Below, piece after piece: positions 1 through 8,566 of a stretch of 64,000 nucleotides of DNA (positions are counted from its first letter, which is position 1; the number at the start of each line of letters is the position of its first letter). The notes below the pieces were generated by a model, which saw only the letters and a list, made by a program, of their open reading frames with translations, did not search any database and was not told the DNA's origin. The position numbers and the translations under genes were made by a program. This DNA is from Micropruina glycogenica. Its GTDB lineage: Bacteria > Actinomycetota > Actinomycetes > Propionibacteriales > Propionibacteriaceae. The stretch covers positions 62,001-126,000 of the forward strand of contig NZ_LT985188.1 of NCBI RefSeq assembly GCF_900289045.1. Direction: 5' to 3'.

Positions 1-498
1 CGGTTCAACGACATCGACGGCGGCGTGATCTTCGGCTACTGGGTCGCGAACCCGACCGCGTACGGCGTGGTCGAGCTGGACGCGGCCGGGCTCGCGGTGT
101 CGATCGAGGAGAAGCCTGCGCTACCCAAGTCGCACTACGCGGTGCCCGGGCTCTACTTCTACGGCTCGGACGTGGTCGACATCGCCAGCGAGCTGGCGCC
201 GTCCGCCCGCGGCGAGTACGAGATCACCGACGTGAACCGGGTCTATCTGGAGGACCGCCGGCTGCAGGTCTCCATCCTTCCCCGGGGCACCGCCTGGCTG
301 GACACCGGCACCTTCGACTCGCTCAACGACGCCAGCAACTTCGTTCGCACCATTCAGGCGCGGCAGGGCCTGCAGGTGGGCTGCCCCGAAGAGGCCGCCT
401 GGCGGCAGGGCTTCCTGAGCGACGAGGGACTCGCACAACGCGCGCAGGCTCTGGCCAAGTCGGGGTACGGGGACTACCTGGCGTCCCTGCTGTCCTGA
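1..498 (+). CDS. rmlA: Glucose-1-phosphate thymidylyltransferase, C-terminal part (5' truncated by window edge)
   Basis: The reading frame is open from base 1 and ends with TGA at 496-498, so only the last 165 residues are present. The motif [18 protein letters not shown], followed by SIEEKP and a [10 protein letters not shown] segment, is the RmlA/RfbA signature. The later [13 protein letters not shown] and [14 protein letters not shown] segments carry the sugar-nucleotide site and the end of the fold. The family enzyme joins dTTP to glucose-1-phosphate in the cytoplasm, the first step towards dTDP-rhamnose and other dTDP-deoxysugars. The rest of the gene, and probably rmlB/rmlD, lies to the left. 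It fits the polysaccharide island that follows. Confidence 0.93.
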   Translation, partial: RFNDIDGGVIFGYWVANPTAYGVVELDAAGLAVSIEEKPALPKSHYAVPGLYFYGSDVVDIASELAPSARGEYEITDVNRVYLEDRRLQVSILPRGTAWLDTGTFDSLNDASNFVRTIQARQGLQVGCPEEAAWRQGFLSDEGLAQRAQALAKSGYGDYLASLLS

Positions 499-506
499 CC
501 GCCGCT

Positions 507-528
507 GGTCTCACAGCCTGTCGAGACC
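507..528 (+). terminator. Possible weak hairpin after rmlA
   Basis: GGTCTC and GAGACC form a 6-bp stem around a 10-base loop just after the rmlA stop. There is no T-run. It precedes a palindromic repeat pair that may do the actual insulating between these convergent genes. Confidence 0.25.
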
Positions 529-594
529 GAGATCCCGGCGTGCGCGGGAATGACGAAAACCGTCCCGCCCGTCATCCCGGCGAAGGCCGGGATT
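529..594. repeat. Pair of REP-like palindromes, left side of vapBC
   Basis: Two inverted copies of one short palindrome: GAGATCCCGGCG..CGGGAATGA at 529-553 and, facing it, GTCATCCCGGCGAAGGCCGGGAT at 571-593. Each can fold by itself and the pair can fold together. The same element recurs at 1287-1344 and in the array at 58541-58890, so it is a dispersed genomic repeat like a bacterial REP/BIME. It sits between the convergent rmlA and vapC stops. Confidence 0.8.
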
Positions 595-971
595 TACGCC
601 GCAACAGCGATGCCCAACTGCTTTGCCGCGTCCGCGAGCGCCGCGTCGAAGGTGGCCACCCTGGCAGATGTTTCCAGGACCGCGGCCAGCACGCAGCAAT
701 CGGGCAACTTCAGCCGGGTGGATGCTCGCAGCCGTGCGAGTGCGAGCGATTGACCTGTCGGCACCGCCACCTGCTCGACGGCGAGCCGTTCGATGATCGC
801 CAACGCCTCCTCCTCGCGTCCCAAGCGAGCCGGACCCACCAAGCACTCGGCGAGGGTGAACGGGTGGATGGCCAACTCCTCCTCCGTGTCGAGAATCTCG
901 AACGCCTCCGAGCCATGGATATCGTCGTTCGCGAGATGGGCGATCAGCACGCTCGCGTCCAGCACGATCAT
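594..971 (-). CDS. vapC: VapC-type PIN-domain ribonuclease toxin
   Basis: This is a 125-aa PIN-domain protein beginning MIVLDASVLIAHL. The four acidic residues expected of the metal site are visible: Asp5, Glu42 (in TLAECLVG), Asp91 (LPDCCVLA) and Asp109 (ATFDAAL). VapC toxins are Mg-dependent RNases that cut tRNA or rRNA when their antitoxin is lost. The start codon overlaps the antitoxin stop by 4 bases, the usual coupled arrangement. The pair lies between two sets of palindromic repeats, unlike its polysaccharide neighbours. Confidence 0.9.
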   Translation of the reverse strand: MIVLDASVLIAHLANDDIHGSEAFEILDTEEELAIHPFTLAECLVGPARLGREEEALAIIERLAVEQVAVPTGQSLALARLRASTRLKLPDCCVLAAVLETSARVATFDAALADAAKQLGIAVAA

Positions 972-1231
972 TCCGCCCAGTCCTGCCGCAGATCGTCCAG
1001 ATAGTCTCTGGGATAAGCAGAGCGAAGGCTTCCCCGGGTTTCGTTCAACACCAAACGTCGGGCAGCTGCACGCTCCGCGCGGGAGGCCCGGACAGCTTCA
1101 GCGCCGGCAGTCAGCAGGCGGGTGATCTGCTCGGCGCGAGGGACGTCCGGCCACTCCAGCTCGGCGACTTTGAGGGCCGCCGCGACGGGCGGCGTCTGAG
1201 TGACCTGAATGCGCCCGAGGTTGGTCGGCAT
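968..1231 (-). CDS. vapB: VapB-type antitoxin
   Basis: This 87-aa protein is encoded directly upstream of vapC with an ATGA overlap. The N-terminal part (about residues 8-45: RIQVTQTPP, PDVPRAEQITRLLTAGAEAV) looks like a short beta strand plus two helices of a ribbon-helix-helix DNA-binding domain. The C-terminal half is charged and probably wraps the toxin. An upstream in-frame start at 1267 exists, but I chose the ATG at 1231. The palindrome at 1239-1267 would otherwise lie inside the gene, and the start lies 6 bases after a TACACT hexamer, suggesting leaderless translation. The exact antitoxin subfamily is not clear. Confidence 0.8.
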   Translation of the reverse strand: MPTNLGRIQVTQTPPVAAALKVAELEWPDVPRAEQITRLLTAGAEAVRASRAERAAARRLVLNETRGSLRSAYPRDYLDDLRQDWAE

Positions 1232-1237
1232 GGGGTG

Positions 1238-1267
1238 AGTGTACCACCGGACACTTCGGTGGTACAC
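1238..1267 (-). promoter_or_regulatory. Perfect palindromic operator and -10 box of vapBC
   Basis: GTGTACCACCG (1239-1249) and CGGTGGTACAC (1257-1267) are a perfect 11-bp inverted repeat around a 7-base spacer, ending 8 bases upstream of the vapB start. On the minus strand the proximal arm contains TACACT (1238-1243), a good -10 hexamer. Toxin-antitoxin operons are typically repressed by the antitoxin or the complex binding such palindromes, so this is the likely autoregulatory operator. The predicted transcription start falls at or near the ATG. Confidence 0.7.
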
Positions 1268-1286
1268 CCGCTGGATTGCGACCAGG

Positions 1287-1344
1287 AGATTCCGGCATTC
1301 GCCGGAATGACCCGACCCGTCATTCCGGCGAACGCCGGGATCTC
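1287..1344. repeat. Pair of REP-like palindromes, right side of vapBC
   Basis: GAGATTCCGGCATTCGCCGG at 1287-1306 is followed by AATGAC, and the inverted copy GTCATTCCGGCGAACGCCGG is at 1319-1338. These are near-identical to the pair at 529-594. Together they bracket the vapBC operon and separate it from the convergent-side end of the sugar symporter at 1346. Confidence 0.85.
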
Positions 1345-1345
1345 G

Positions 1346-2749
1346 TCAGCGGGCCTGCTCTCCGACGCCCTGGTCGGTGGTCAGCTGACCGCGCTCCCGC
1401 AAGTCAGCGACGATTCGCGCGTAGAAAGCCTCGTCGATGCGGTACTTGGCCCGGTAGATCAGATAACCGGCCACGATCAGGATCAACGGCAGCACCAGCA
1501 TCGCCATCCGCATCAGCAACAACCCGTTCGCGCTCACGTCGTCGGGTGTCGGCGCCGAGTTGATCCCCGACACGATCACCACCACGCTCACGATCTGCGT
1601 GGCCAGTGCGGCGCCGACCTTGTTGATGAACGGCTGCAACGCGAAGGTCACCGCGGCGTTACGGCGGCCGAGCTTCCAGTGCCCGTACTCGATGCAGTCG
1701 GTGATGAACACCAGCATCAGCAGCACCACGAACGCCTGTCCGACGAACAGCATCAGCCCGGCGATGCCGATCCAGATCATGTTCATCGGTGAGAAGAAGA
1801 ACAGCACGTAGCCGGCCACGATCGACCCGGTGGCGGCGGTGTACAGAGTGCGCCGGCTGAACCGTCGCCGGAACAGCGGAAAGATCAGAAAGCCGGTCAG
1901 CTGGGCGACGCCCAGCACGGCGCCGAACGGGGTGTACATGTTCTCGTCCCGGTAGGCGTACTTGAAGAAGTAGGTGCCGAACGACGTCGTGGTGACATAG
2001 CCGGTCATGAACAGCACCATCGAGATCGCCGTCCACAGCAGCTGGTCGTTGCCCACCACCACCGACCACAGCTCCCGCAGGGTGACCTTGGGCTGCTCGA
2101 CGGCCAGCTTCGGCTCTCGGACGCCGATCAGGGTCACCGCCTGCCCGGCCAGCATGATCACCACCACGCCCGCGGTGAACAGCAGCCAGGCGCGGGTGTC
2201 GTTGCCCAGCCCCTTGGTCACCGGAAGGATGGCCACCACCACGCTGAACAGACCGATGGTGCTGAAGATCTTGGCGAGTGCGCCGATCCGCTCACGCTGC
2301 TGCTGGTCGAGGGTCAACGCGGGAAGCAGTGACCAGTACGGAATGTCGTTCATCGTCCAGGTGAGCCCCCACAGTAGGTACAGCAGCGCGAAGACGGCGA
2401 CGTAGGCGGCGTCCGGCAGGTGCAGGTCGGTGAACAGCAGCACCGTGCAGACCGACGAGGCCAGAGCGCCGGCAAGGATCCACGGCTTGTAGTGCCCCCA
2501 GCGGCTGCGGGTGTTGTCGACGATCGACCCCATCACGATGTCCATCACCGCGTCGAACAACCGGGCGGCCAGGATCAGCCAACCCGCCCACCACATGAAC
2601 GTGTCGGACGCGTTCAGCACCTCGGTCAGAAAAAAGATCAGATAGAGGCTGACCAGCGCGTAGACCATGTCGCGGCCCAGGGTGCCGATGCCGAAGGTCC
2701 AGCGATTGCGCGCGAACAGGGCGTCCGGCGAGCCGGGGGAGGGCGTCAT
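1346..2749 (-). CDS. GPH-family (MelB-like) sugar:cation symporter
   Basis: A 467-aa membrane protein with about 12 hydrophobic segments. The N-terminal stretch FGIGTLGRDMVYALVSLYLIFFLTEVL and the loop DAVMDIVMGSIVDNTRSRWGHYKPWI match the glycoside-pentoside-hexuronide:cation symporter family. In that family the loop-2/3 Asp residues and the R-x-G-x-x-[KR]-P motif are conserved. These carriers take up sugars or glycosides with H+ or Na+. I chose the ATG at 2749 because the protein then begins just before the conserved FARNRWTFG segment; a longer start at 2785 is possible. No enzyme for a specific sugar is adjacent, so the substrate is unknown. Confidence 0.9.
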   Translation of the reverse strand: MTPSPGSPDALFARNRWTFGIGTLGRDMVYALVSLYLIFFLTEVLNASDTFMWWAGWLILAARLFDAVMDIVMGSIVDNTRSRWGHYKPWILAGALASSVCTVLLFTDLHLPDAAYVAVFALLYLLWGLTWTMNDIPYWSLLPALTLDQQQRERIGALAKIFSTIGLFSVVVAILPVTKGLGNDTRAWLLFTAGVVVIMLAGQAVTLIGVREPKLAVEQPKVTLRELWSVVVGNDQLLWTAISMVLFMTGYVTTTSFGTYFFKYAYRDENMYTPFGAVLGVAQLTGFLIFPLFRRRFSRRTLYTAATGSIVAGYVLFFFSPMNMIWIGIAGLMLFVGQAFVVLLMLVFITDCIEYGHWKLGRRNAAVTFALQPFINKVGAALATQIVSVVVIVSGINSAPTPDDVSANGLLLMRMAMLVLPLILIVAGYLIYRAKYRIDEAFYARIVADLRERGQLTTDQGVGEQAR

Positions 2750-2888
2750 GGGCTCAGGGTAGGACGTGCGACAACCCGTGCCCAACCCACCATTGGCAGG
2801 CGGTGAGGGCGGCCGGCGCGGACGACACCCGGCGCCTGCAGCGACGCTGTTGCCACCACGCGATCTGCCAATTGCGTTCGTCGCTGTG

Positions 2889-4087
2889 GTGGACAGGGTG
2901 AAGCGCTGGGGGGTGTGGATCGCAATCGCGGTCGTGGCGTGCGCATTCGTCGCTTTGGCCGTCTGGGGCTACCGGCAGGCGCAGGAAGTTCCAGGCATTG
3001 GCGAAGTCGGGCAAAGCCGACGCGTCGGCAGCCTTGAAGAGTCTGGATGCACAAGACGCGGCGAGCGCTCTGGCATCTTTCCAGAAGGCGAAGGACGAGT
3101 TCGGCCAGGCCCGAGAGCTGCTCGGGCCAGGCTGGTTGCAAAGCATTCCGTGGGTGGGTCGGCAACTGGCCGCAGCCGACGATCTCACCACCATCGGGTT
3201 CGAAGGATCGTCCGCCGGCGCCGAAATCAGCACGATTCTTGTCTCGGTCCCTTCATCGTCCGGAAGTGATCGGCTCACCCAGGTGATCAGAGCTGCGCAC
3301 CCGCACCTAGAGGCGGCGCTGCAGTCAGTCGTTTCCGTCAATGACCGCGCCGAAGGACTGTCGGACGCAGCACTCGTCCCCCCGCTGGCCGACGCGGTCC
3401 GCGAGGCGCAGGGGATCTTGGAGCCGATGCGGCCTCTTCTTGGGCGCGCCGAGGCCTTGCTCGAACTCGAGCGCTACCTGTTCTCGGCTGACCACCGGTT
3501 TCTGGTGCTTGCACAGAACAACGCCCAACTTCGCCCCCTCCGGTGGGTTCATCGGAACCTATGGCCTGATCTCCATGGGGTCCTCGGGGTTTCGCCTGGA
3601 GAAGTTCGAGGACGCCTACAAGCTGCCCAAGGACCGCAGCGGCCTGCCTGTGCCCGAAGGCATGAACAAGAAGCGCCTGCACTTCATTCTCGGCAACTGG
3701 TGGCTGGACTTTCCGTCCACGGGAAAGACCATGGTTGAGCTGTGGGATGCTTTCACCCCTCGCCAGCCCGCGATCGACGGCGTGATCGCCATCGACCTGC
3801 CCACGATTCGCGACCTGCTCACGGTGTTCGGCGCGATCAAGGTGCCCGAGGTGGACGACCCGCTCACAGCGGCCAACGTCGTCGAGCGGCTCAGTTATGC
3901 CGTGGAGATCGAACATGCACCTAGGGGCGATGACAGAAAGGCGGCGGTCGTCGTGTCCTTGACGCTCACGTCGTTGGTGTTCGGTCGGATCGGACGGCTC
4001 TCGGGTATGCGAATGCTGATCCGTTCACTGGTGGTCGGCCTCGGCACCATGGGAGTGAGTTACCTGGCCGGAGTCGTGCTGCTCTGA
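2889..4087 (+). pseudogene. DUF4012-type envelope protein broken by two frameshifts, with a foreign-looking C-terminus
   Basis: Three overlapping frames together encode one protein. Frame 3 from about 2889 gives KRWGVWIAIAVVACAFVALAVW, a membrane anchor. The reading moves one frame near 2984, then gives an Ala-rich helical stretch and LLGPGWLQSIPWVGRQL. It moves again in a CCCCC run near 3533-3537, joining LAQNNAQLRP to SGGFIGTYGL, the hallmark of DUF4012. Each break equals one extra base. The last ~35 residues (GRIGRLSGMRMLIRSLVVGL...) are hydrophobic, unlike DUF4012, and resemble the tail of VIT1/CCC1 membrane proteins. DUF4012 proteins are often coded in actinobacterial polysaccharide loci; their function is unknown to me. 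The breaks could be real decay or read errors. Confidence 0.7.
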
Positions 4088-4244
4088 CACCGCTAGTCCG
4101 GGCACTGCTCAGCACGTGGACGGATTTGACCTCACCCAAGAGCACCCTTAGTGTTTCTCAGGAAGTGTCCCCCCACTCTGGTCCGAACCAAGGCCTTCAG
4201 CCGCCACCTCCCGGCTGTCGTCGCCAACAGTCGACCTTGTATTC

Positions 4245-5770
4245 AGGAGGTCCCCATGAGGACTGCTCTCAGGTTTTTGTTAGCTTCGATTCTCGTAGCC
4301 ACCGGTTTGATTGTCGTCCAGACGCCTGCGTCGGCGGCGATGGAACCCTCGTTCGTGGTCACGTGTTATCCAACCGGAATTGCCAAGAACGATCCGATCG
4401 TGTTCCCGGGTCAAGCGGGAATGTCGCACATGCACTCATTCTTCGGCGCCAAAGGCGTCAACGAAAACACCACGGCCAGTTCGCTCTCCGCCGCCACCTC
4501 GTCACAGTGTGGCAGTTACTACGACGGGATCGATCTTTCGGCCTACTGGATCCCGACCTTGTACAAGGACGGTCAGCAGGTTTACCGGGACGACGGCAGC
4601 ATCCAGTTGCGCGCCTACTACAAGCGTGCCGGCGGCCCGGACGGCGAGCCTGTCGATCAGGCCTGGCCCCGCGGGCTGAAGATCATCGCCGGCGACATGC
4701 ACGCCACCTCCGCTCAGTCCGAGGTGCTGTACTTCTGCGCCAACACGGTGGACACGGGCAGCCAGGGTAAGGCGTCGTCGCAGTTCCCCAGTTGTGACTC
4801 CGACGAAACGCTGGTCGCGAAGCTGCAGTTCCCCGACTGCTGGGACGGCAAGTATCTCGATTCAGCCGATCACAAATCGCACATGGCCTACTCGAGCGGT
4901 AGTGGCAACACGTGCCCGTCCGATCACCCGGTGAAAATCGCGCAGCTCACGTTCGAAGCCTGGTTCTACGGCGTCAACGGCAGTGGTTCAAGTTTCAGTT
5001 GGGCCAGCGGCGGACCGTACAGCTTCCATGGCGATGTGATGTCGATGTGGCAGCCGCGGCCGGCGGCAAACCTGGTCAAACAGTGCATTAACGTGGCCTT
5101 CGACTGCAACATCTTCAACTACACCGATATCCCTGTGGGTCCGGTCACTCAGGCTCAGATCGACGCGCAGTACACCGGCGTCGAACCTCCAGTCACCAGC
5201 CCGACCCCGATGCCGTCCATGACGATGTCGCCGACGGCGTCAGCGACTGCCTCGACGTCTATGACGATGTCGCCGACGGCGTCAGCGACTCCTTCGACGT
5301 CTATGACGATGTCGCCGACGGCGTCAGCGACTCCCTCGCCGTCCATGACGATGTCACCGACTGCGACCCCAACCCCGTCGGTCTCGCCGACCCCGACCCG
5401 GACTTCACCCACGGCAAGTCCGACCGCTACTGCGACGCCTACTACCACCCCCACTCTGGGCACGTTGACGGGCAGCACCCCTCAGCTCAAAGCATTGGGC
5501 AACAGCATTCTCAGGATTGGCGTGGACGTGGGCAACTGGCAGCCGGCGCCGGTGAGCTTCACCTACCAGTGGTTGCGCAACGGCTCACCGATTGCCGGTG
5601 AGACCGCCTCGACGTACGACTTGTCCTGGGCAGATCAGGGCAACTACATCTCGGTCAGAGTGACCGGTTCCAAGGCGGGCTACGCAAGTCTGACGCGGAC
5701 TTCGCGCTCGATCGGTCCGATCTGGTTCCCGTCCTGGGCTCAGCCCAGCAACGGCCTGAAGGCCGTCTGA
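4245..5770 (+). CDS. Secreted DUF1996-domain protein with Ser/Thr/Pro linker and Ig-like C-terminal module
   Basis: The coding part is 4256-5770 (504 aa); AGGAGG at 4245-4250 is a strong ribosome site 5 bases before the ATG. A signal peptide (MRTALRFLLASILVATGLIV...ASA) ends near residue 27. Residues ~35-305 are a DUF1996 domain: GQAGMSHMHSFFGA, SAYWIPTLY, and PDCWDGKYLDSADHKSHMAY with conserved His and Cys residues. The linker (~315-405) has the 14-aa repeat SMTMSPTASATPST. The end carries a module with FTYQWLRNGSPIAGE...YDLSWADQGNYISVRVTGSKAGY, typical of repeats in secreted actinobacterial proteins. DUF1996 is linked to carbohydrate or wall binding in fungi; its role here is unproven. Promoter elements were not clear in the 4088-4244 gap. 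Confidence 0.88.
5216..5383 (+). repeat. Four tandem 42-bp coding repeats
   Basis: Units start at 5216, 5258, 5300 and 5342, each opening TCYATGACGATGTCRCCGAC. Units 1-3 are nearly identical; unit 4 decays after 21 bases. They encode the 14-residue linker repeat of the DUF1996 protein. Being in frame, copy number can change without breaking the gene. Confidence 0.9.
5734..5766 (+). terminator. Two adjacent hairpins at the end of the DUF1996 gene
   Basis: CTGGGC-TCA-GCCCAG (5734-5748) and ACGGCCT-GA-AGGCCGT (5751-5766) lie back to back within the last codons. Both are GC-rich but no T-run follows. They may slow or end transcription, or simply protect the 3' end. Confidence 0.35.
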
Positions 5771-5893
5771 GCCCACCGGCCGTCGCTGACAGTGCGCCCG
5801 GAGGCGTCCCAGAGTTACTTTGGGGCGGCTCCGGGCGCTGTTGCGTACGGACGGCGTTTCCGGGCCAGCGCCCGGTCTGTCACACTGCTGGCG

Positions 5894-7173
5894 ATGAGTG
5901 ATCGGACTCGGTCGGGGGACGAGGGCGCGTTGGGCGACCCTGGCCCTCACAGCGCCCAGACGAACGCGATCCAGTCGGCTGTATCGCCGCCGGTCCTGTG
6001 GCCACGCCTGGCGGGCGGAGTGCGGGCTGACATTCAGGGGCTGCGGGCTATGGCGGTCATTCTGGTCGTGGTGCACCACTTCTGGACGCCGCACTTTGAG
6101 GGCGGCCACCTGGGTGTCGACGTCTTCTTTGTTGTGTCTGGATACCTGATCACACTGCACCTCATCGGAAGACCACCGCTGAGCAAGCGGGAGTTCGCGC
6201 AGTTTTGGGGAAGGCGCATCAGGCGCCTCCTACCGGCGGCAACGGTGGTGCTGCTGGCGTGTCTTGCCTTGGCAGCAGTCCTCACCCCGGGCGAGGCGGC
6301 GCGGGCATCAGCGCGACATGCAGTCGCGGCGTCACTATACGTTGAGAATTGGGCAATCCAGTGGGACATCAGCCATGGGGCAGCGGTCAGCCCGCCCATT
6401 CAGCACTTCTGGTCACTGTCCGTCGAGGAGCAGTTCTACCTCATCTGGCCAATCCTCATCGCGACCGGGTTCATTCTGGCTCGTCGGAGGGGAGAACCGC
6501 TTCGGTGGCTTGCCCTGCTGGTGGGTGGCCTGATCGTGATCTCATTCGGGCTGCAGGCGTACGGCAGTTTGGCTATCAGAGGGTGGGTGCCGTCCCTCGG
6601 TTGGCTGGATTACTCCTACTACGGCACGCAAGCCAGGTTGTGGGAGCTAGCCGCTGGCGGCCTGACGGCGGTGTTGGTGGTGAGGGGGGTGCACAAACGC
6701 TTTGTCGCAGGCCCACGTGCCCGCGTGATCCGAGCCTGGGTGGGAATCTCCTAGTGTTGATCGCTGCGGTGGGGCCAGACCTCCCGCTCCTCAACACACC
6801 GATGGCGATCGTGGGCAGCGCCATGGTGATCCTGGCGGATAGCGACGGGGACCCCATGAGTCCCGGTCTGCTCTGGCGCAACCGGGCCGTCCAGGCCGTG
6901 GGTGACGCCTCATACTCGCTGTACCTGTGGCACCTGCCGATCTACGTATTCGCTGTCGTGATCCTGGGCTCTGACATTCCTGCGCTCACCAGGCTGCTCC
7001 TGGTCGCTTTGGCGCTGGGGATCGCGTTAGCAAGCAAGCGTTGGGTCGAAGACCCATTCCGTAAGGCGCCCGTCTTGGTGGCAAGCCTGCCTCGGACATA
7101 CCTGTTCGGAGCCGCCCTGATCGTCACGGTGGTCGGTGCTGCGATTCTGGTGGGCGGCCTGAATACCCGGTAG
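5894..7173 (+). pseudogene. Acyltransferase-3 family membrane protein (OafA/YrhL-like), one frameshift
   Basis: The first frame (5894-6754) carries IQGLRAMAVILVVVHHFW, GGHLGVDVFFVVSGYLIT and HFWSLSVEEQFYLIWP. These are the diagnostic motifs of acyltransferase family 3, which O-acylates sugars at the membrane. The frame stops at 6752 after RAWVGIS. The next frame continues at once with LLVLIAAVGPDLPLL, then VGDASYSLYLWHLPIYVF and SKRWVEDPFRK, the expected C-terminal helices, to TAG at 7171. One base missing in the GGGTGGG run near 6745-6750 explains it. There is no SGNH domain after the last helix. If the frameshift is real the protein is dead; if it is a read error this is a ~426-aa acyltransferase. 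Confidence 0.8.
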
Positions 7174-7205
7174 CTCCCCGGGGCCCTGCAACACCTGGCA
7201 TTCGC

Positions 7206-7227
7206 AGGCTCATGCGGCCATGAGCCT
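7206..7227. terminator. Bidirectional hairpin between convergent genes
   Basis: AGGCTCATG (7206-7214) and CATGAGCCT (7219-7227) form a perfect 9-bp stem with a 4-base loop. It sits 33 bases after the acyltransferase stop and 5 bases from the GH1 stop on the other strand, where a shared terminator is expected. No T-run is present. Confidence 0.5.
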
Positions 7228-7231
7228 CGGC

Positions 7232-8566
7232 TCAACGAGTGTTGCGCGTGTAGATCTGGTGGGCAACAAAACGCTGATACATCTCTTCGGTCACTCCGCG
7301 GTTGGCTGCTATCTCGGCGAAGAACCGGCCCGACTCGCGCATTGTTCGCTCCTGTGTCTCGTAGTCGAGCCGGATCAGGCCGAACCGGGCGGACTCGCCC
7401 TCGAGCCACTCCCAGTTGTCGATGAAGCTCCAGTGGTAGTAACGCTCGATCGGCAGGTCGGACGCCGCGATCTCGGCCAAGTGCTCATGGATGAAGCGGC
7501 TACGGAAGCCGTCGTCGGAGTTGGCGGTGCCGTTCTCGGTGACGTACAGAGGGCCGGGGTGAGTTCCGTGCAGCCACGTGGCCACCTCGATCAGCCCCTG
7601 CGGGTAGATCTCCCAGCCGAGATCGTTGATCGCCACATCGGCGCCGACACCATCGGCGAGTCGACTGACGGTGCTGCGCGAGTAGTAGTTGATGCCGTGA
7701 AAATCGTAGTACGTACCCGGATGGACGCCTGCGGGCTGGGACAGCGGAGCCAGGAACCGTCCCCTGCACATCGCCTTGGTGATGACCCGCTGGAACAGCC
7801 ACTCCATCATCTGTGCGGACGCCCAATGGCCAGGATGCCAGGCGATCCTTGGGCGAAAAACGCGCAGGTGCTGGGCGACCCCGACACGTGCATCGGGCTG
7901 CATCTCGTGGATCAGCTTGTAGGCGTCGATGTGTGCCGCCGCCAGATTGGTGTACACGTGGGTGAGCGTCTTCAGTGATCGTTCTCCGGGCGGCCAGAGG
8001 CCGAAGTAGTACGCGTGGGTCGCGTAGATGTTGGGCTCGTTGATGGTGATCCACTCGTCGCACAGGTCGCCCAAGGCGCCGACCATGCGTTGGGTGTAGC
8101 GCTGCAAAGCCCCAGTCGCTTCGCGGTGGAGAAATCCGCCGGCGTCCTCAAACCACACCGGGTTGTTGAAGTGATGCAGGGTGACCAGGGGTTTGATCCC
8201 TGCGTCGACCAGCCCACCCAGTTCGTCTCGGTAGTGTTCAATGGCCGCATCGTCGAACTCGCCGGGACGTGGCTCCACGCGAGCCCATTCCAGGCCCATC
8301 CGGTAGTGCTGCACGTTGAGTTCGCGCAAAAGCGCCTGATCTTGGCCGACCCGGTTCCAGTGGTCGTTTGCGCGCCAGGGGCCGGAGCCATCCTTGATTC
8401 GGCCAGGTTGTTCAGACCACCGGTGCCAGTTGGTCGCAGCATGGCCGCCCTCGATCTGGGTGGCGGCCGTCGCGACGCCCAGCTCGCAGCGGTCCAGCGT
8501 GAATGCGTGCCGACCTCCCACCTGCGATCTGGCACGCTCAGCGTGATCATCTCGAAGGCTGTTCAA
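7232..8566 (-). CDS. GH1 family beta-glycosidase
   Basis: About 444 aa. The GH1 acid/base motif INEPNIYATHAYYFG and the nucleophile motif PLYVTENGTA are both intact, with GVATAATQIEGG near the N-terminus and HYRMGLEWARVEP before the first barrel strands. It should hydrolyse beta-glucosides or similar. The start is uncertain. TTG at 8566 overlaps the stop of the upstream GT4 gene (TTGA), and a GTG lies just before GGRHAFTLDR. An ATG at 8550 begins a short, plausible N-terminus (MITLSVPDRRWEVG) in another frame, which would need a one-base frameshift near 8510. It is the last gene of a minus-strand run with a GT4 and a WbsX-like protein, an unusual position for a glycosidase. Confidence 0.88.
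   Translation of the reverse strand: MNSLRDDHAERARSQVGGRHAFTLDRCELGVATAATQIEGGHAATNWHRWSEQPGRIKDGSGPWRANDHWNRVGQDQALLRELNVQHYRMGLEWARVEPRPGEFDDAAIEHYRDELGGLVDAGIKPLVTLHHFNNPVWFEDAGGFLHREATGALQRYTQRMVGALGDLCDEWITINEPNIYATHAYYFGLWPPGERSLKTLTHVYTNLAAAHIDAYKLIHEMQPDARVGVAQHLRVFRPRIAWHPGHWASAQMMEWLFQRVITKAMCRGRFLAPLSQPAGVHPGTYYDFHGINYYSRSTVSRLADGVGADVAINDLGWEIYPQGLIEVATWLHGTHPGPLYVTENGTANSDDGFRSRFIHEHLAEIAASDLPIERYYHWSFIDNWEWLEGESARFGLIRLDYETQERTMRESGRFFAEIAANRGVTEEMYQRFVAHQIYTRNTR

Noticed and set aside
3533-3537. Programmed ribosomal frameshift in the DUF4012 gene
   Set aside because: No slippery heptamer with a downstream pseudoknot is evident, and a second independent break lies in the same gene.
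5155-5478. 107-aa Val/Gly/Asp-rich minus-strand frame with repeats
   Set aside because: It is the antisense reading of the 42-bp linker repeats in the DUF1996 gene.
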